From the NCBI RefSeq assembly GCF_025370875.1, contig NZ_JAMXFD010000005.1, positions 270,884 through 334,883 on the forward strand: a DNA stretch of 64,000 nucleotides, written 5' to 3'. A program made the position numbers and the translations under genes. Of this stretch, positions 18,264-25,949 are shown in pieces. Position 1 is the stretch's first letter, and each line of letters opens with the position of its first letter. This DNA is from Laspinema palackyanum D2c (GTDB lineage Bacteria; Cyanobacteriota; Cyanobacteriia; Cyanobacteriales; Laspinemataceae). The notes beneath the pieces are model-generated. The model worked only from the letters and a program-made list of their open reading frames with translations. It was not told where the DNA came from and did not search any database.

Positions 18264-18420
18264 GGCCCTTCGACTCTTCGACAAGCTCTGAGTTCTGAGC
18301 CCTGAGCCCTGAGCTAGTCGAAGGGCCGAAGCCTGTCCTGAGCTCTGAGCCGGTCGAAGAGTCGAAGGGGGTCGAAGGGTCGAAGCCTGTCCTGAGCCCA
18401 GCCGAAGGGAGTCGAAGGGC
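18264..18420. repeat. Cluster of GTCGAAGGG / CCTGAGC short repeats
   Basis: Sequences such as CTTCGACTCTTCGACAAGCT, GAAGCCTGTCCTGAGC and GTCGAAGGG recur many times in both orientations and form nested inverted repeats. Similar TTCGACAAGCTCAGGACAGG elements are dispersed in many cyanobacterial genomes (recalled knowledge). Confidence 0.75.
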
Positions 18421-18465
18421 CTAGGATTTTTAATACTTTTAACAACCGGATTTAGGATCAGGGTT

Positions 18466-18558
18466 CAGATATTTAGAGCAGTGCGAGCATCTTGCGGATA
18501 TTTAGAGCAGTGCGAGCATCTTGCTCGCTCTTGTTCTAGCGAGCAAGATGTTCGCACT
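18466..18558. repeat. Direct repeat and 21-bp stem hairpin
   Basis: A segment GATATTTAGAGCAGTGCGAG continuing to CATCTTGC occurs twice in tandem. The second copy runs into a hairpin with 21-base arms (18509-18529 and 18538-18558, one G-T mismatch) and an 8-base loop. The hairpin ends 34 bases past the stop codon of the ferredoxin gene on the minus strand, so it may serve as its terminator. Confidence 0.75.
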
Positions 18559-18592
18559 CCTGATGTTTTAAAATGCTCGCACTCCCTGTGTT

Positions 18593-19075
18593 TTAAGCTT
18601 CGCGAGTGCGGGCTAAATATTGTCCGACTTGGAGACGAACATCTTTGAGTTCGAGAATGACCGATCGCGTAATTAACTTACCCGATTCCACCACAACTTG
18701 ACCCGTGATCGGATGTAATAGATCTTGTTCCGTGCGCCGTCCGATCAGGGCCTCGATATCTTCAATCGCATCGAGATACATCCCCGTCGGGACTTCGACC
18801 ACTACCCCCTCGCCGAGGATTCGGGACTGACAGGCGAGGCGAGAGTTAGTTTTAGCGGTGGTGATCACCTCTAGGGTGCGTTGTTCTCGGCGTCCCATTG
18901 GAGAGACACTCTCCATACCTTGTTTTATAAACACATGACAGGTGGCACATAATCCTCGCCCTCCACATTCTTTGAGGACGTGGAGATCTTCAGCAAGTAG
19001 GGCCGAGAGAATGTTAGCATTTGTCTGAACTTCGGTATCTTGGGCGATTGGTTCTAAACGAACAATTTTGACCAT
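18593..19075 (-). CDS. 2Fe-2S ferredoxin-like protein
   Basis: The gene encodes 160 residues. The cluster ligands are C37-x5-C43-x2-C46 within ECGGRGLCATCHVF and C82 in NSRLACQSR, the adrenodoxin/plant-type [2Fe-2S] pattern. The protein is longer than photosynthetic ferredoxin (about 97 residues) and has an extra C-terminal region (TGQVVVESGKLITRSVILEL). That size fits the separate 2Fe-2S family encoded elsewhere in cyanobacterial genomes. The electron-transfer partner is unknown. It is transcribed alone. Confidence 0.92.
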   Translation of the reverse strand: MVKIVRLEPIAQDTEVQTNANILSALLAEDLHVLKECGGRGLCATCHVFIKQGMESVSPMGRREQRTLEVITTAKTNSRLACQSRILGEGVVVEVPTGMYLDAIEDIEALIGRRTEQDLLHPITGQVVVESGKLITRSVILELKDVRLQVGQYLARTREA

Positions 19076-19434
19076 CTTAATTGGGTGATTGGTGGTGGGT
19101 TGTAGGATTGATTCCGAGTTACGGTAGATCCGGTTTTGACTTTGAGGATAATGGACAAGGGGACGGGCCTTTTTTTGAACTTAACCCTTGACAATTAAAG
19201 ATTATTATGATTACCCCGACGGATTTAAACGTTGATGCACCCTGAAAGCTGGCTCAATCTTAATTATTGTGACATTGGCGGTCCAAGTCAGGATATGCGA
19301 GGCCCGGTGGGAAGCGGTCATTTGCGGGCAAAGGGATTTACGATAGGAAGGGGCAATACACCTGGCGAGTCAGGATGACTCATCAGAGGACAGAGCGATC
19401 GCATGATCAAGACAGGATCAACAAGGGAGAGAGG
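19076..19434. other. Divergent spacer upstream of the kinase-GvpF/L operon
   Basis: Upstream region of both flanking genes. I saw no repeat, hairpin or confident promoter boxes. An in-frame ATG at 19375 would extend the kinase by 20 residues, but it lacks a suitable ribosome-binding site. Confidence 0.35.
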
Positions 19435-21324
19435 ATGGACCGGACTAACCAATCCGATGAAGGGCCGAATATAGGCTATCTGAAAGGAAGTCGTCCCTCG
19501 GGACCCGCAACACCCAAGGAATTGCGGCAACTCCAAAAGCAACTGCCCAAATATCGAGTTTTAGCATTAGTCGGGCAGGGACAATTTGGCAAAGTCTTTT
19601 GTGCGATCGAGCGCAAAACCGGCCAATTGGTGGCCCTCAAAGAACTGACTCACCTGCGTCTACCCACCCATAAATTTTTGCGGGAACTGTTGTCCTTACT
19701 CACCTTGCAACATCCGCATATTGTCACCTGTCGCGCCTTAGAACAAACCCCTGCCGCCCGATATGTGGTGATGGACTACTGTGAAGGAGCAACCCTGCGC
19801 GAACTCCTGGAAGCAAACGCTTCCTTGAGTTTAGGGGAAGGGATGGAATTAATCCTCGGGATTCTGGCGGGATTAGAATGCGCTCATGAGGCGGGAATCA
19901 TTCACTGTGATATCAAACCGGAAAATATCCTGTTGAGCGTGAAAAAAGGGGCCTGGTTTGCGCGCCTCTCGGATTTTGGCATTGCGCGGCGCTTCGGCGA
20001 ACTGCAAGGGAGTCGTCGGGGGGAGAGTGATGAACTCGAAGCAGTGGGGGCGACGGCTTATGCGGCCCCCGAAGGCTTTTATGGCTTGTACTCTCGGGGG
20101 GCGGATATTTACTCGATGGGGATTTTGCTGTTTGAACTGCTGCTGGGATATCGACCCTTTACGGGAAAACCTGGGGACCTGATGTGGGCGCATTTGAATC
20201 AGCGCTTGCAGGTTCCCGAACAGGTGCCTTTGCCCTTGCGGTTAATCCTGGAAAAAGCCTTAGAGAAACTCCCGGCGCGGCGGTACGCCAGCGCCGCGCA
20301 AATGGCACAACAGATTAAAGCGGCGATGAATGAACCCGGGGTACGACTCTTGAGCGATCGCCCGTTACCCTTGAACGAGTCCCCGATGCCGAAAATGCCG
20401 GAATGCCCCAGCAGCCAACAGTCCCGCATTCCCCTATCCGTCCCCACCACAGCATTAGTCTCCCAGGAGGGCTATCTCTACGCGGCCCACGGGAATCAGG
20501 TAAGACTCTGGCATCAACTAGCACTCCCCCCCAAGGTGGTGGATTTTCCCGATCGCGTGACCGAGGTTCTGCCAGTAACGGGGGGCTGCTGGGTGAGTAC
20601 CGGACGTCGGCTGTATTGGCTGGCGATCGCCAAGGGTCAACCCCAACATCAACTCACCTGCGATCGGGAATTTCGGATGGCGATCGACCCAGACTACCGC
20701 TGGTTAGCCATTGCCGTACCAGGGACCCTCAACTTTTATTCCCTCGCCACCCTCTCCCCCACCGGATTTAAGGCCCCAGACCATCACTGCCCAATTCCTG
20801 ACGATGAGCTGCCTAGGATCCTGTTTCTCGACTCCAAACATCTCCTGGCGATCCGGGATGACTCCGGCCCTAACCAGGGCCGGACCCTGTTCGAGGTTTA
20901 TACCCGTCGGGGAACCCGAGTCGGGTCTGAATCCTTTCAGGGCATTTTAGACCCGGTGATTTTAACCGAACAACCCTATACCCTGGCGGGAATTACCCGT
21001 CACCCCAGACCCGCCTTGTGGCAGATTCAACTCTGGCCCCTGCGGGTCCGTCGGCTACCCTTAGCAACCCTCCCGGTTTGTTTATCCGTCGTCCCTGGGG
21101 GTGGGGTGACTGCCGATGAGAATGGGCAAATTCTCTGGTTTAATCATGACTTAGAGCCCTTGGCTGCGATTCAAGGACCCGGGTCCCCCATCGCCCTTGC
21201 TGCCGCCTTCAATTCCGGAACCCAAATGCCACCGAGTCCCCTGAATTTAGCGATCGCCACCCGGACCGAAGTCGGCGGCGCGATCCACTTCTTCCAGATC
21301 GATGGAAGGAAACTTTATGAGTAA
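19435..21324 (+). CDS. Ser/Thr protein kinase with C-terminal propeller-like region
   Basis: The gene encodes 629 residues from the ATG at 19435, chosen because GGGAGAGAGG lies directly before it. The Hanks kinase domain covers about residues 35-300: glycine loop GQGQFGKVF, LVALKEL with the catalytic Lys, HCDIKPENILL, DFGIARR, and the P+1-type segment GATAYAAPE. HCD replaces the usual HRD, so this is a non-RD kinase. The rest has alternating strand repeats with Trp and GGCW-type turns that suggest a beta-propeller but are not classical WD40. No membrane helix is seen. The gene's last eight codons overlap the next gene, so they are translationally coupled. Confidence 0.92.
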   Translation: MDRTNQSDEGPNIGYLKGSRPSGPATPKELRQLQKQLPKYRVLALVGQGQFGKVFCAIERKTGQLVALKELTHLRLPTHKFLRELLSLLTLQHPHIVTCRALEQTPAARYVVMDYCEGATLRELLEANASLSLGEGMELILGILAGLECAHEAGIIHCDIKPENILLSVKKGAWFARLSDFGIARRFGELQGSRRGESDELEAVGATAYAAPEGFYGLYSRGADIYSMGILLFELLLGYRPFTGKPGDLMWAHLNQRLQVPEQVPLPLRLILEKALEKLPARRYASAAQMAQQIKAAMNEPGVRLLSDRPLPLNESPMPKMPECPSSQQSRIPLSVPTTALVSQEGYLYAAHGNQVRLWHQLALPPKVVDFPDRVTEVLPVTGGCWVSTGRRLYWLAIAKGQPQHQLTCDREFRMAIDPDYRWLAIAVPGTLNFYSLATLSPTGFKAPDHHCPIPDDELPRILFLDSKHLLAIRDDSGPNQGRTLFEVYTRRGTRVGSESFQGILDPVILTEQPYTLAGITRHPRPALWQIQLWPLRVRRLPLATLPVCLSVVPGGGVTADENGQILWFNHDLEPLAAIQGPGSPIALAAAFNSGTQMPPSPLNLAIATRTEVGGAIHFFQIDGRKLYE

Positions 21325-22906
21325 ACCCCAACAATTAAACCCGGAACATCCCCCTTTTGACCCCTTAAAGGTCCGGCAGACCATTCTCAAGCTAATTCCC
21401 CCAAAAACCGGCCCGGAAGTCGGGGAATTTTGCTTAGACCCTTCGGCGATCGCCGCCTGGGAGAAACTGATTGCGAAAGTAGCCGAAATGCGGCGACCCG
21501 AAGTTGTCCACCGCTTTGACTATCCCCCAACTCCGGAAATCCTCACCCCCTACCTCCTCCCAGAAGCTTGTCAGGTCCTCGATTCCTTTAAACAAGCGAC
21601 GGTTCTCACCCCAGAACCCAACCCCGACCCAAACACAGCCCCAAAATCCCGGTTTATCCCCCTAGAAGACTGGATTCCCGAACTTCTCTGGTATGCCGTC
21701 CGCAGTTCCGAAGCGGTGATGCGACTGATTAGCGGGATTCCGGCGAATATGTTCCAACCAGAACAGGGATGGGACGGGGGAATGGTGCGACTGGTGCTCG
21801 GATTACGGGGAAAGAGTGGGGATTGCCCCTGGTTTTTTGACCTCGCCAGCGATCGCCCTTGTCCCTACCCTGGCGAATTAGTCCCCCTCGACCCCGAAAC
21901 CACCCGGATTCAGTCCGATGCTGTTGCCTCCTTGCGTGAGTCCCTGAGACTGGGGGACTTCCTCTCCCAACTCCGCCAACAACTGCACCTCACCACCCCA
22001 GAACTCGCCCGCTTCCTCCAACCCACTCCAGTAGAATTCCTCCAACCCGGGAGTCCCTGGCAGGTGGGCGAGATGCAACTCACCTTAGAGTTGGCATTTG
22101 TCAGGGATCCAGAACTGGAGTTCTTCTCGGAACCCTTTTCAGACCCGGATCACCCCACCTCTGCGAAAATTCGCCCCTGTCAACCCCTGGTAGACTATCC
22201 AGATTCCTCCAAAACTCCCGGGACTTCTGATGGGGGAATTGCTGCTGCGGTCCTTCCCCTCCTCTGGGACTGGCAAGAAAAGAGTCATGGTATCCCTGGA
22301 AGTAACAACGGAGGGGAGGGGTCGGAATTGATTCCCTTATTCGTGGCGATCGCCAGTCGTCTCGTGGATACCAAACCGTCTCATCCCGTTATCCCACCCC
22401 CTCCGGCAGAGATTTCCATCGATGAATTAGCCTCTCAACTGTTATGGAAGATGCTAGGGTCAGGTTTAGAGGTCATGCAATGGATGGCAGGAGTCCAAAC
22501 CCGCATCCTCCAACCGGAACGAGACTGGGAAACGGGAATGGGACGACTGGTGGGAATTTTGACCGTGGAAACCCCGAAGTTCTCGTGGGTAATCGATATT
22601 GCTACCGGACAGACTCCCAGTCCGATCACACCGTTGGCCCCAGGGACGGTGATTCAATCGGACCGGAGTGGGTGGTATTCTGAAGCGATCGCCCTGGAAC
22701 AGTTATCCGCCCGATTCTGGGCCGGGTTTTCCGGGGTCTCGTTGCCTTCCACTAAAGGGAACACTAGCGTTGATCCCGTAGAAACCCTGGTGACAGCTTT
22801 GTTAGACCCGGAGGATACTTTAGCCGTAGAAATCTGCTCATCCCAGCAACACTGGCAATCTGGGTGGGCGCAGTTATCCTTGGCGATCGAATTTATTCCC
22901 AGTTAA
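21317..22906 (+). CDS. Novel internally repeated hypothetical protein
   Basis: The gene encodes 529 residues from the ATG at 21317, preceded by GGAAGGAAAC as ribosome-binding site; the frame also has an upstream ATG at 21302. I do not recognise a named family. Four copies of a short pattern, hydrophobic-(L/F)QP-x3-W-x2-G-x3-L-x-L, are visible: FQPEQGWDGGMVRLVLGL, FLQPGSPWQVGEMQLTLEL, ILQPERDWETGMGRLV and the degenerate SSQQHWQSGWAQLSLAIEF. Two longer units (LLWYAVRSSEAVMRLISG and LLWKMLGSGLEVMQWMAG) precede copies 1 and 3. The W-x2-G-x-x-x-L-x-(L/I)-x-F end faintly resembles cyanobacterial KGK-domain proteins. It sits between a kinase and a GvpF/L gene and may be a kinase target or scaffold (inference). 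Confidence 0.85.
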   Translation: MSKPQQLNPEHPPFDPLKVRQTILKLIPPKTGPEVGEFCLDPSAIAAWEKLIAKVAEMRRPEVVHRFDYPPTPEILTPYLLPEACQVLDSFKQATVLTPEPNPDPNTAPKSRFIPLEDWIPELLWYAVRSSEAVMRLISGIPANMFQPEQGWDGGMVRLVLGLRGKSGDCPWFFDLASDRPCPYPGELVPLDPETTRIQSDAVASLRESLRLGDFLSQLRQQLHLTTPELARFLQPTPVEFLQPGSPWQVGEMQLTLELAFVRDPELEFFSEPFSDPDHPTSAKIRPCQPLVDYPDSSKTPGTSDGGIAAAVLPLLWDWQEKSHGIPGSNNGGEGSELIPLFVAIASRLVDTKPSHPVIPPPPAEISIDELASQLLWKMLGSGLEVMQWMAGVQTRILQPERDWETGMGRLVGILTVETPKFSWVIDIATGQTPSPITPLAPGTVIQSDRSGWYSEAIALEQLSARFWAGFSGVSLPSTKGNTSVDPVETLVTALLDPEDTLAVEICSSQQHWQSGWAQLSLAIEFIPS

Positions 22907-22909
22907 CCG

Positions 22910-23584
22910 ATGGAAGTTTACACTTACGCTTTTTTAAAAACACCCCCGGTTGAGTTAGAACTCCCCCTCGGAATTGGCCAATTGGTGCAACTGGTTCCCG
23001 GGAAGGAGATCTGTGCTGTGGTGGAACTTGATGTGGATATTAACCGCTTGCAAGGGGATGATGCGCTGTTGGTTCAGGCGATCGTCGCCCACGATCGCAC
23101 CCTAGGAGAATTGTTTCAGCAACAGTGCCTGTTACCCCTGCGATTTGGGACCCTATTTCGGTCTCTCCAGGCGCTACAAGAGCATTTAGTTACTCGGGAA
23201 GCGGAATATTTAGAGAAACTCGATCGCTTTGTTGGTCAAGGGGAGTACATTTTAAAATGCTTTAAGCGTCCTGAACCCGAGTTTGAGATTTCCACTGAGG
23301 TGCGTGGCAAAGCCTATTTACTGGCGAAAAAACAGCGCTATCAGGCTACCCAAGCCTTTCATAATGAGCAATCCGCCCAGTGGGACTGGATTCGCGGCCA
23401 AGTGGCGCAATGGTATCCCCAGGCGATCGCCTCGGACCTGGAGGATCAAAGCCATCGGATTTTTCTGTTAGTTCATAAGCAGGAAGAAGCTTTACTCTAT
23501 GAACGATTCCAAGAGTGGCAGCAAACCTGTTCCGCTTGGGAGTTACAGTTGGGGGATGCCCTCCCGCCTTATCATTTCGTCTAA
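22910..23584 (+). CDS. GvpL/GvpF-family gas vesicle protein
   Basis: The gene encodes 224 residues. GvpF/L proteins are minor, interior-located assembly proteins of gas vesicles. The N-terminus MEVYTYAFLKTPPVELELPL, the middle VAHDRTLGELFQQQCLLPLR followed by FGTLF, the segment LAKKQRYQATQAFH and the C-terminus WELQLGDALPPYHFV all match cyanobacterial GvpF. It starts three bases after the stop of the preceding gene, so it is in one operon with the kinase. No gvpA, gvpC, gvpN, gvpJ or gvpK is present in this window. Either the vesicle cluster lies elsewhere or this paralogue has another role. Confidence 0.9.
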   Translation: MEVYTYAFLKTPPVELELPLGIGQLVQLVPGKEICAVVELDVDINRLQGDDALLVQAIVAHDRTLGELFQQQCLLPLRFGTLFRSLQALQEHLVTREAEYLEKLDRFVGQGEYILKCFKRPEPEFEISTEVRGKAYLLAKKQRYQATQAFHNEQSAQWDWIRGQVAQWYPQAIASDLEDQSHRIFLLVHKQEEALLYERFQEWQQTCSAWELQLGDALPPYHFV

Positions 23585-23873
23585 GGGAACTCCAAAAAAT
23601 AAAACCCGCAAAACGTTCAACGTCCCCCCTTGACGGGGTTTCTTCAAAGATGACTCAATCAAGGAGTCACTACAAACCTTTATATGATTTATATTTTGCA
23701 ATCCCCTAAGAGGCTGCTGGCACCTGTGAGCCCCCGCTAGTTACCCCCTCTCAGCAGATTTACGGAAATATTAAAAATTACATCAATTCCTTGCCGGAAA
23801 GGGCTGCGATCGATAACACTAGACATAGAAAAGCCATAAAAATTGGGCCTGGGTTCAGGACGAGGGGGATGCC

Positions 23874-24386
23874 ATGCAAGCTATCAATTCAAAATTACAA
23901 GAACTGATTAACGACAACGAGGGGCAGTATCTGAGTTCCGGGGATTTGCAAGGGATGAAACGATATCTGCAAACCTTTGGAGAACGGGTGAAAACCTACG
24001 AAATGTTGCGAGAGAAGGGAGACCTGCTGGTTCGTCATGCTTTGAAAAAGTTTATGTCCCTGCATCCAGACATTATGCAGAAGCACGGACAGCGCTGCTA
24101 TTACGATATGACTCAGGTGATGCGATACAGTGCCTTAGCGATTCTCAAAGATGACCCGCGCTTTTTTAATGATTCCTTGGTGTTGTGGCAATGTAATATT
24201 TTGACGGCCTATCAGAGACAAAATTCCTGTGGGGTAGCCTATCGTTGTTTGAAAGAAACGACTCATGCTCATTTACCCAGTAGTGCGAATCAGTACCTTG
24301 ATCCGTATATTAATCGGATGATTGAGGCCTTAGATATTCCCCCGAAACTGATGGCCAATGTGCAGAAAGCGGCGATCGCCAACTAG
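23874..24386 (+). CDS. Phycobiliprotein-like (allophycocyanin-related) protein
   Basis: The gene encodes 170 residues with a phycobiliprotein (globin-like) fold. The segment RCYYDMTQVMRYSALAIL aligns with the chromophore helix of phycobiliproteins (C-L-R-D-x4-L-R-Y). The bilin-attaching Cys and the Asp three residues later are conserved, while the Arg that usually contacts the bilin propionate is Tyr. The C-terminal ANQYLDPYINRMIEAL also fits the family. GAGGGGGAT lies before the ATG. The next gene, 126 bases on, is a linker polypeptide, so the pair may form a small separate assembly or modify the phycobilisome. It is clearly divergent from ApcA/B and CpcA/B. Confidence 0.82.
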   Translation: MQAINSKLQELINDNEGQYLSSGDLQGMKRYLQTFGERVKTYEMLREKGDLLVRHALKKFMSLHPDIMQKHGQRCYYDMTQVMRYSALAILKDDPRFFNDSLVLWQCNILTAYQRQNSCGVAYRCLKETTHAHLPSSANQYLDPYINRMIEALDIPPKLMANVQKAAIAN

Positions 24387-24512
24387 CATTTCCCCAGGGA
24401 TATCTGAAGCCAAGGGACTAGAGACCCAGTTTCAGTGAGCCAGAAACCGCCTCAGTCCTCAATATATCGGGACAATTATACCAATCGGTTTATCCAAATA
24501 GAGGAGCAGACC

Positions 24513-25106
24513 ATGAGCTTACAAGAGCCAGTGACGATGAAGCAGAAAGCCTCCGTTGAAGAACGAGAAGGGGTGCTGCGACAAATTTATCATCAAGTCT
24601 TGGAACGGCAACCTTATCAGTTTGAACGGAAAAAGTTAGGGGGATTAGAGAAAGAATTTATCAAGGGAAAAATTGGAATTCGGCATTTTTTGAAGAGTAT
24701 TGCCGTCTCTTCAATTTATTTGGAAAGTTTCTATGAGAAAAGTTCCAACGTCAAGTTTATTGAGAATGCGTTTAAGCATTTTTTAGGCCGATCGCCCCAT
24801 GATGAAGCGGAAATCCGTGAATGCGATTGGTTACTGGTTGAACATGGTGTGGGGGCAATGGTATCGGCCTTGATTGACTCGGAAGAGTATCGCAAGGTTT
24901 ATGGGTCCTTGACCGTTCCCTATTGGCATCCCCATCGCTATGAATCACCGAATGATTATTTAGAAAACCGTTGGTTAGGACGGGAACACGCGGGCGATCG
25001 CGGATGGGCGATTCCCACCCTGTATTGGCATGAACTCCATCTCGATTGCACCGGAGGCACTTGTCGGCCCTCTTGGGCCCCCTCCTCACGAGTCCGGGAA
25101 TCTTGA
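24513..25106 (+). CDS. Phycobilisome linker polypeptide
   Basis: The gene encodes 197 residues from an ATG at 24513, chosen for a perfectly spaced GAGGAG at 24501-24506; an in-frame GTG at 24435 would add 26 poorly conserved residues. Residues 20-140 form a PBS linker domain: LRQIYHQVLERQPYQFERKK, FLKSIAVSSIYLESFYE, FIENAFKHFLGRSPHDEAEI and LIDSEEYRKVYG. The order and spacing are those of rod and core linkers. It lacks a second linker domain, a CpcD domain or a membrane helix, and the Cys/Trp-containing tail is unusual. It is probably co-transcribed with the phycobiliprotein-like gene before it and ends at a strong hairpin. Confidence 0.88.
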   Translation: MSLQEPVTMKQKASVEEREGVLRQIYHQVLERQPYQFERKKLGGLEKEFIKGKIGIRHFLKSIAVSSIYLESFYEKSSNVKFIENAFKHFLGRSPHDEAEIRECDWLLVEHGVGAMVSALIDSEEYRKVYGSLTVPYWHPHRYESPNDYLENRWLGREHAGDRGWAIPTLYWHELHLDCTGGTCRPSWAPSSRVRES

Positions 25107-25133
25107 ATCTGGAGTCTGATGTCAGCTATTCTG

Positions 25134-25163
25134 CAAAGGGGTGCGAGTTTTCGCACCCCTTTG
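25134..25163 (+). terminator. Hairpin after the linker gene
   Basis: A perfect 13-bp stem (CAAAGGGGTGCGA / TCGCACCCCTTTG) with loop GTTT begins 28 bases after the linker stop codon. There is no T-run, so it may be a 3'-end stabiliser or a weak terminator. Confidence 0.65.
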
Positions 25164-25949
25164 TGATCCAGGCAGGGTGGCGATCGCCCCGTTTGATCCA
25201 GGAACCCCTCAAAATTAGCCCCCTTCTGGCCAAGATTTCACCCGGGTTCTAGCACAGTCACAAAATTACCTTTAAAATCAGTGAGCAGGTGGGGGTGGTA
25301 ACCGCTACCCTGTGCTTAGGGTTGTAACCGAGGCCAACTATCAGGTTAGTCTACATTCAAAGCGCGAGCGGAAAGCGGCTGTGTCAAAATGCTTTCCCTT
25401 GCCCATTCCATGCCTCCCTTCCAAGCGATAAAACATTGAATCCGTGGCAAGTGAAGGGGACGCCCTCATCCTCACCCTTGCTTTCCCCCACTGGAGTCCA
25501 GCAACGGGGGACTAAAAGCTCTCGAAGGCGTCTTATCATAAACAATAGAGATTCTTATGACACCGATGGATTAATCCACATTTTGAGGGCAAAGAGGTGC
25601 AGCTTCTACAGTGGTTTTCTCAGGATTGATGTTCTCTACGCCTGGGTAAATGACGCCGGATTGTTTCGCTCAGGTCAAAAGAACCCGTTTGGGTCCGATT
25701 CAGCGGTGAGCCTCCATAACGATGGCCCTGGGGTGGGGCGCGATGATTCAATGAGGAGAGTCGGTATCAATGGGGTGTCACCAAACATCCCCTGTGAAGA
25801 AACAAAATCCAAACCGGGCAAATCAAGGGTCTACCTCCGCCGATTGTCTCAGTTGTTATTGAGCCGTAAAGGGGGGTAAGTCCGTGACAACAACCCACCG
25901 TTGAACTGGGGATCAAACCTTTTTCATTCTAACGCCTACCTATCGACTA
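25164..25949. other. Gene-free spacer upstream of the giant hybrid kinase
   Basis: No gene is called. A 147-codon frame from a TTG at 25436 has no ribosome-binding site and no recognisable domain. The spacer should contain the promoter of the 2266-residue protein, but I could not identify it. Confidence 0.4.

Larger units (their letters stand above)
17870..18592. other. Repeat-rich spacer between pentapeptide and ferredoxin genes
   Basis: Holds terminator-like hairpins (18072-18137), a block of GTCGAAGGG/AAGCTCTGAG repeats (18264-18420) and a tandem/inverted repeat block ending in a 21-bp hairpin (18466-18558). No gene is seen. Confidence 0.6.

Noticed and set aside
22910..23584. Gas vesicle gene cluster
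   Set aside because: Only one GvpF/L-family gene is present; no gvpA or other gvp genes are seen in the window.
25436..25879. 147-codon open frame as a gene
   Set aside because: TTG start without ribosome-binding site, no domain, composition like spacer.
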